From: Nucisporomicrobium flavum
GTDB lineage: Bacteria > Actinomycetota > Actinomycetes > Mycobacteriales > Micromonosporaceae
Length of the DNA stretch: 64,000 nucleotides
Direction of reading: 5' to 3'
Assembly (NCBI RefSeq): GCF_016464385.1
Contig: NZ_JADMLH010000012.1
Span: 210,867-274,866 of the forward strand
The notes under the pieces are model-generated. The model made no database searches, was not told the DNA's origin, and saw only the letters and a program-made list of their open reading frames with translations. The translations under genes were made by a program, and so were the position numbers. Position 1 is the stretch's first letter. Every line of letters begins with the position of its first letter. Positions 61,401 through 64,000 of this stretch are shown in pieces.

Positions 61401-62405
61401 CTGCGCGGTCTGCTGGCGCGCGATGATCTCGGTGATCGATCGGCTGCCGCTGTCGGGCATGCGCTGGCCTGGCTGGATCAGCACGGCACCGGCGCCGCCG
61501 GCGGGTTTGTGCTGCGCGGTCTGCTGGCGCGCGATGATCTCGGCGGTCGATCGGCCGCCGCTGTCGGGCATGCGCTGGCCTGGCTGGATCAGCACGGCAC
61601 GGGCCCGTCCGCCGACTTTGTGCTGCGCGGTCTGCTGGCGCGCGATGATCTCGGCGGTCGATCGGCTGCCGCTGTCGGGCATGCGCTGGCCTGGCTGGAT
61701 CAGCACGGTACCGGCCAGTCTGCTCAGTTCGTCTATTCCGGCCTGTTGGCGCGCGATGATCTCGGCGATCGATCGGCTGCCGCTGTCGGGCATGCGCTGG
61801 CCTGGCTGGATCAGCGCGGCACGGGGCCCGCCGCCGCCTTTGTCTATGACTCCTTGTTGGGACGCAGCGACCTCGCTGACCTCGCAAGCGATCACGACCG
61901 TATCCACCGCATGGCGCTGAACTGGATCGTCATCAACCTGGTGCAGCCCAGTTTTCCGCAACTCATGCCTACCCCCATTGCGCTCCCGGTCGGCCCTCGG
62001 CTCGCGGATATGGCATTGACGTTTACGGAAACAGTCATGCGCCTGTCTGCTGGAAAATGGAAGGCGCCGAACGCTTACGGCCAATTCGACAGGTTCCTGT
62101 CCTGGCTCTGTTCTCTCAAGAACTTCAAGAACGGGATAAGGGCCGCGCGACTCGATGACGCCATTTGTGCTTGGGTGCGGCGCCCAGAATCCCTTCAGGC
62201 GCATGGAACCGAAATCTGTCTCCCGCTATTCTCCAGAATCTTGAGCCTGATGCTCATGCATCGGCGTGACTTGGGCGATGCTGAGCAGGACTTGGCGCGG
62301 CTGGAAAAATGGGTTGGCGCATGGACATGCAGTGAAGAAAGGCAGGGCGAGGCGCTGCGCGATATACAACTCTACGCGAGACTCTTGGCAACCGGCGACA
62401 GGTGA
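58446..62405 (+). CDS. Transglutaminase-like / P-loop NTPase / repeat conflict protein
   Basis: A 1319-residue protein. Residues 50-180 resemble a transglutaminase-like peptidase (Cys90 in QANCVDMAVAFAGACLD, His122 in GPGHALVAVWLD, Asp/Glu in VDVAELAVDE). Residues 265-500 are a STAND-like P-loop NTPase with Walker A GVAGVGKT (290-297) and Walker B VLVICDYL (341-348). Residues 500-760 are helical. Ten 37-residue repeats (771-1140) follow, then a distinct C-terminal domain. The ATG at 58446 overlaps the lipase stop, so the pair is coupled. This layout matches regulated NTPase conflict systems of filamentous bacteria; sensing by the repeats and signalling to the lipase is inference. Confidence 0.82.
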   Translation: MKLWPQWNRRLNPGGLVQYVQSGTAATLLPELSPRAEGRGGAPLNRLRTAYDLFAVRGIRYADEPLASGDGWQEIRPASEVVAKSRQANCVDMAVAFAGACLDTGIHPVVILLEPRSGGPGHALVAVWLDREWIPGGHRRYGDAAPALVDGQIDWPDGLRSAPDSPGGFLAVDVAELAVDEPDEKPITLEQAVARAAQMLSSPRWRVCHLVDVGRDYDRRGAFLDPARSTRGITSHAEERAALSDMRQNLLESNLPYVPPADPAAPTRPENLLRALTAKAAQYRGVLLHGVAGVGKTRTTFEVARLAEKEGWSVLHVAPLEPMVTVEQLYDAITEERSSRVLVICDYLNDSVGIDVLRLESWLLPRTTADGIEVALLACSRTGWFNHPDRPFDPVFDGLQLAPDPTQAEATRDAILRALAPHAIEAVGLPRLREVCGLRPVIVMLIAREAEGQSDSGRLGDLLTGMTHGELLPWLKLRLRRDKLLRDSGNDPFVDGQGDPSGNLLGCLSILLASPQPRADLHACAATVPDLPEDAAELMLAELESMGWLIPVAEGHGPVHDLVTDQLAARILLYEGTHLVRTRALTRVLSAAPVRGRTIGRFAMNLGRVIRDLDPAEAQALTADTERWLAENGVKVAAVLAQTDNEGAYALGAVIESVAWRNAIYALWTSVVDPWLAKHSQSPDARHLLYRGLRAEDCPARSDLASLAMRWLDRHVSRLDASFVISPVLALQHSLDPAVSKSCVAYALAWLDQHGTDPSAGFVYYSLLPRDDLGDRSAAAVGHALAWLDQHGTGQSAQFVYSGLLARDDLGDRSAVAVGHALAWLDQHGTGQSAGFVYSGLLARDDLGGRSAAAVGHALAWLDQHGTGQSAGFVYSGLLARDDLGGRSAVAVGHALAWLDLHGTGAAGGFVLRGLLARDDLGGRSAAAVGHALAWLDQHGTDQSAQFVYYSLLPRNDLGGRSAAAVGHALAWLDQHGTGPSADFVLRGLLARDDLGDRSAAAVGHALAWLDQHGTGAAGGFVLRGLLARDDLGGRSAAAVGHALAWLDQHGTGPSADFVLRGLLARDDLGGRSAAAVGHALAWLDQHGTGQSAQFVYSGLLARDDLGDRSAAAVGHALAWLDQRGTGPAAAFVYDSLLGRSDLADLASDHDRIHRMALNWIVINLVQPSFPQLMPTPIALPVGPRLADMALTFTETVMRLSAGKWKAPNAYGQFDRFLSWLCSLKNFKNGIRAARLDDAICAWVRRPESLQAHGTEICLPLFSRILSLMLMHRRDLGDAEQDLARLEKWVGAWTCSEERQGEALRDIQLYARLLATGDR
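60756..61865 (+). repeat. Ten 111-bp (37-residue) near-identical coding repeats
   Basis: Ten exact-length copies encode DDLGDRSAAAVGHALAWLDQ, then HGTG and a variable stretch, and FVYSGLLAR or FVLRGLLAR. The copies differ mainly at two places: G/D after DDLG, and the six residues after HGTG (QSAQ, QSAG, PSAD, AAGG, DQSAQ), with linked changes in FVYSG/FVLRG/FVYYS. A degenerate half copy precedes them. The nucleotide identity is very high, pointing to recent expansion or gene conversion. Confidence 0.9.
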
Positions 62406-62450
62406 GCACAAGGGCATGTGTCCCATCTCGGGTCTCTATTACAACCGCTT

Positions 62451-62579
62451 ATGCCCATACTCATTTGCCGCAACGACTTCGCCCTGATCGCGATGCTCGG
62501 CCTGCTCGGCCTGCGGATCTTCGAAGCGGGCGGCGCGAACATCGCCGACCTCGGCGAAGAACACGGCCACCGCGTCCTG
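62451..62579 (+). pseudogene. Tyrosine integrase remnant
   Basis: The frame encodes RNDFALIAMLGLLGLRIFEA, then GGANIADLGEEHGHRVL, a strong match to the N-terminal part of the catalytic domain of actinobacterial tyrosine recombinases (usually RNRALIALLGLLGLRIFEA). The Arg of the active site is included, but the rest of the enzyme is missing. The frame then passes into unrelated sequence. It marks a decayed mobile element near the conflict operon. Confidence 0.7.
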
Positions 62580-62790
62580 CCCGGACACCGGCTTCTTTCG
62601 GGTATTCGGCGCTGCCCAGCTGGCCGAGATTCTGCTCCCGCTCGCCGTCCTCGCGTGGCTGGCCTCCGTCGGACGCCTCTGGCGTGCCTGGCCGATCCTG
62701 CTCATCGCGATGATCTCCACCGCCACACTGGGCGCTGCTCTGGCACTTACTCCGCACCGCCGCGAACCAGATGGGCTGAACCACCTGTAG
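62578..62790 (+). pseudogene. Fragment of a membrane protein
   Basis: From 62578 another frame encodes FFRVFGAAQLAEILLPLAVL, LASVGRLWRAWPILLIAMIS and TLGAALALTPHRREPDG, ending at 62790. It has two membrane helices and no start, so it is the C-terminal end of a membrane protein. It joins directly to the integrase remnant, so the junction looks like a deletion or insertion scar. Confidence 0.55.
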
Positions 62791-62824
62791 AACTACGGAG
62801 CATCACGGTTTCGAAAGTACGGTC

Positions 62825-63043
62825 GTGGGCCGGTCCGGTTCGCCCGCGTACCTCATCCTCGTCATCGAGGAGGGGCGCGCGTCGAACGAGTGGATCACCG
62901 CCCGGCCGGAGCGGCGGGAGGTTGGGGATGATCTCAGTCTACCGGAGATCCGATCAGTGCACAGTCGGGCGAAAAGGCCTGTTGACCTGCGGTTTCGTTC
63001 GCCTGAGCTCGTCGCTCACCGGCGAGCGAAGGGGAACGCATGA
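62825..63043 (+). CDS. Doubtful 72-residue frame upstream of the next gene
   Basis: A GTG-started frame encodes SPAYLILVIEEGRASNEWIT, then ARPERREVGDD, a stretch that loosely recalls BrnT/RelE-like small proteins, followed by sequence that looks non-coding. Its stop overlaps the start at 63040 (ATGA). It may be a remnant of a toxin-antitoxin gene or chance. Confidence 0.2.
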   Translation: MGRSGSPAYLILVIEEGRASNEWITARPERREVGDDLSLPEIRSVHSRAKRPVDLRFRSPELVAHRRAKGNA

Positions 63044-63510
63044 CCGTTGGCGGTGGCGAGTCCGTGGACTGGGACTGGGTGCTCTGGGCAAAGGTGAGGT
63101 TGTTATCGACGCACCCGCTTTCGCCGGTTGAGGCGGCGAAGGCCTACCGCATATTGAATCGGGTCGAACCTCGTTGGTACGGCGTTCGGCTGGCAACGAC
63201 GCTCACGAGCATGGCTGTCCGGGATTGCGAGGGAAAGCCGGCTGCGCGGGCGGCGCTCATGGCGGAGTCCTACCTGGCGGCCCGTGGCGCGGACGAAGGC
63301 GAACCGGAGCGGTACTACCTGATGGTCATCAGCCTGGAATGGCGCGGGAAGGCCCTGGCCGAGCTGGGCCGGGCGGCCGAGGAGGAAATCGTGGGTGCGG
63401 AACTGGTCGCGGTCGCGCGCAAGGCGATCGGGACGCGGCCGAGAACCGGGGAGTGGCACGGGGTCGCCATAGGGCGGCCCCCGCTTGTTGACCAAAGTCA
63501 TGTTCTTTGA
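63040..63510 (+). CDS. Hypothetical protein of 156 residues
   Basis: I do not recognise the family. It is soluble, helical and charged (SPVEAAKAYRILNRVEPRWY, AALMAESYLAARGADEGEPE, AEEEIVGAELVAVARKAIGT). The ATG at 63040 follows a GAAGGGGAACGC site. Codon bias is moderate, lower than in the core genes, which fits an accessory gene. No motif suggests a function. Confidence 0.5.
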   Translation: MTVGGGESVDWDWVLWAKVRLLSTHPLSPVEAAKAYRILNRVEPRWYGVRLATTLTSMAVRDCEGKPAARAALMAESYLAARGADEGEPERYYLMVISLEWRGKALAELGRAAEEEIVGAELVAVARKAIGTRPRTGEWHGVAIGRPPLVDQSHVL

Positions 63511-64000
63511 TCGTTGGCTTCGCGGTGCACTGATTTGCCTCAGCACGCTATGCCCGCACCGCTGGGGCCGTAGTCGCTTCCGACCGCCCCATCCGGTCAG
63601 CTCAACAGCAGCGGCATGTACTCGCGCACACGCCCCACGCCTCGGCCCGGTGCAGGACACGAGGAGGCCATGTCACGAGGCGGGGATCGGGCCAGAGCGG
63701 CACCAGGGCGCCAGGAAACGCTGACGTGAGATCCCACGTCGACTTCCGAGGACCGGGTCGACGATGGTGTGCCTGTGCTCAAACCGCTGCCACCGCAGAA
63801 TGCACACCGTCGGGCCACACGAGGCAGGGTGACCCTCGAGCGTTATCGCGGCAAGAAATTTCCCGCCCAGTGCACTCTCATCAGCGTAAGACGTTCTGGT
63901 CAAGCGGTTGGCCGGGTGCCTCGTCCGTCGTCGGTCCCTGCATAGTCGTAATGGGGTTGGTCCCTGCAGCGCGTAACCGGGTTGATAGACGACGGGCGGG
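63511..64000. other. 490-base tail without a convincing gene
   Basis: Frames on either strand here lack good codon bias and family signals. The string GGTCCCTGCA occurs twice near 63932 and 63959. I see no hairpin terminator. A gene may begin beyond the window. Confidence 0.4.

Noticed and set aside
60756..61865. Possible CRISPR array because of regular 111-base repeats
   Set aside because: The units are contiguous with no spacers and keep one reading frame with conserved protein; they are coding repeats.
63597..63903. Two small minus-strand frames at the right end
   Set aside because: They overlap each other in different frames, lack good ribosome sites and recognisable motifs.

Overview
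The window is chromosomal DNA of a very GC-rich actinobacterium, most likely a Micromonosporaceae member close to Actinoplanes. The signs are third-codon-position G/C in nearly every gene, many GTG starts, the recurrent hexamer CGTACG, Tat and lipobox secreted proteins, an AcnR-type regulator near aconitase, and actinobacterial families (TIGR04222-like membrane protein, DUF2630, SnoaL, RIO kinase). I saw no rRNA, tRNA or CRISPR.

Bases 1-17,000 hold housekeeping and regulatory genes. These are a secreted lectin, a septum-type membrane protein, a mug glycosylase gene with a one-base frameshift, a vanX-like dipeptidase followed by murF, an XRE regulator divergent from a SnoaL protein, a HEAT-repeat protein, a three-gene operon for a Cys-tailed membrane protein with a DUF692/MNIO enzyme and a partner, acnR, a HAD hydrolase, a RIO kinase and aconitase. 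The acn upstream region carries an 18-bp palindrome and a 164-bp element bounded by perfect 25-bp inverted repeats.

Bases 17,400-38,350 encode a large pullulanase, a LysE exporter, an Xaa-Pro aminopeptidase, a SodC-like lipoprotein, a PfkB sugar kinase, a hotdog thioesterase, two bacterial-PH membrane proteins, a MoxR-DUF58-VWA operon, a GH127 arabinofuranosidase, an STAS/anti-sigma-type pair and a large hybrid histidine kinase. Several intergenic gaps hold short tandem or direct repeats.

Bases 38,500-46,020 form a tightly overlapped secreted operon: a two-domain laccase, a 1303-residue ThuA/discoidin/sugar dehydrogenase/PKD/DUF1080 protein, a cupredoxin with Ig-like repeats, and a beta-helix-like protein. 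Two of them share a C-terminal module of about 75 residues that I do not recognise. This looks like an extracellular copper-dependent oxidative carbohydrate system. It is followed by a metallopeptidase lipoprotein, a zinc-ribbon protein, a histidine kinase whose usual start would cut off its membrane region, a trypsin-like protease, a chemoreceptor and a zinc alcohol dehydrogenase.

From about 53,900 the window looks accessory. It has orphan hypotheticals, a sialidase-like remnant, and fused remnants of an integrase and a membrane protein. It also holds a two-gene unit that is the best candidate for a new conflict or defence system: an LCAT-like lipase/acyltransferase translationally coupled to a 1319-residue protein with an N-terminal transglutaminase-like domain, a P-loop NTPase and ten nearly identical 37-residue repeats.
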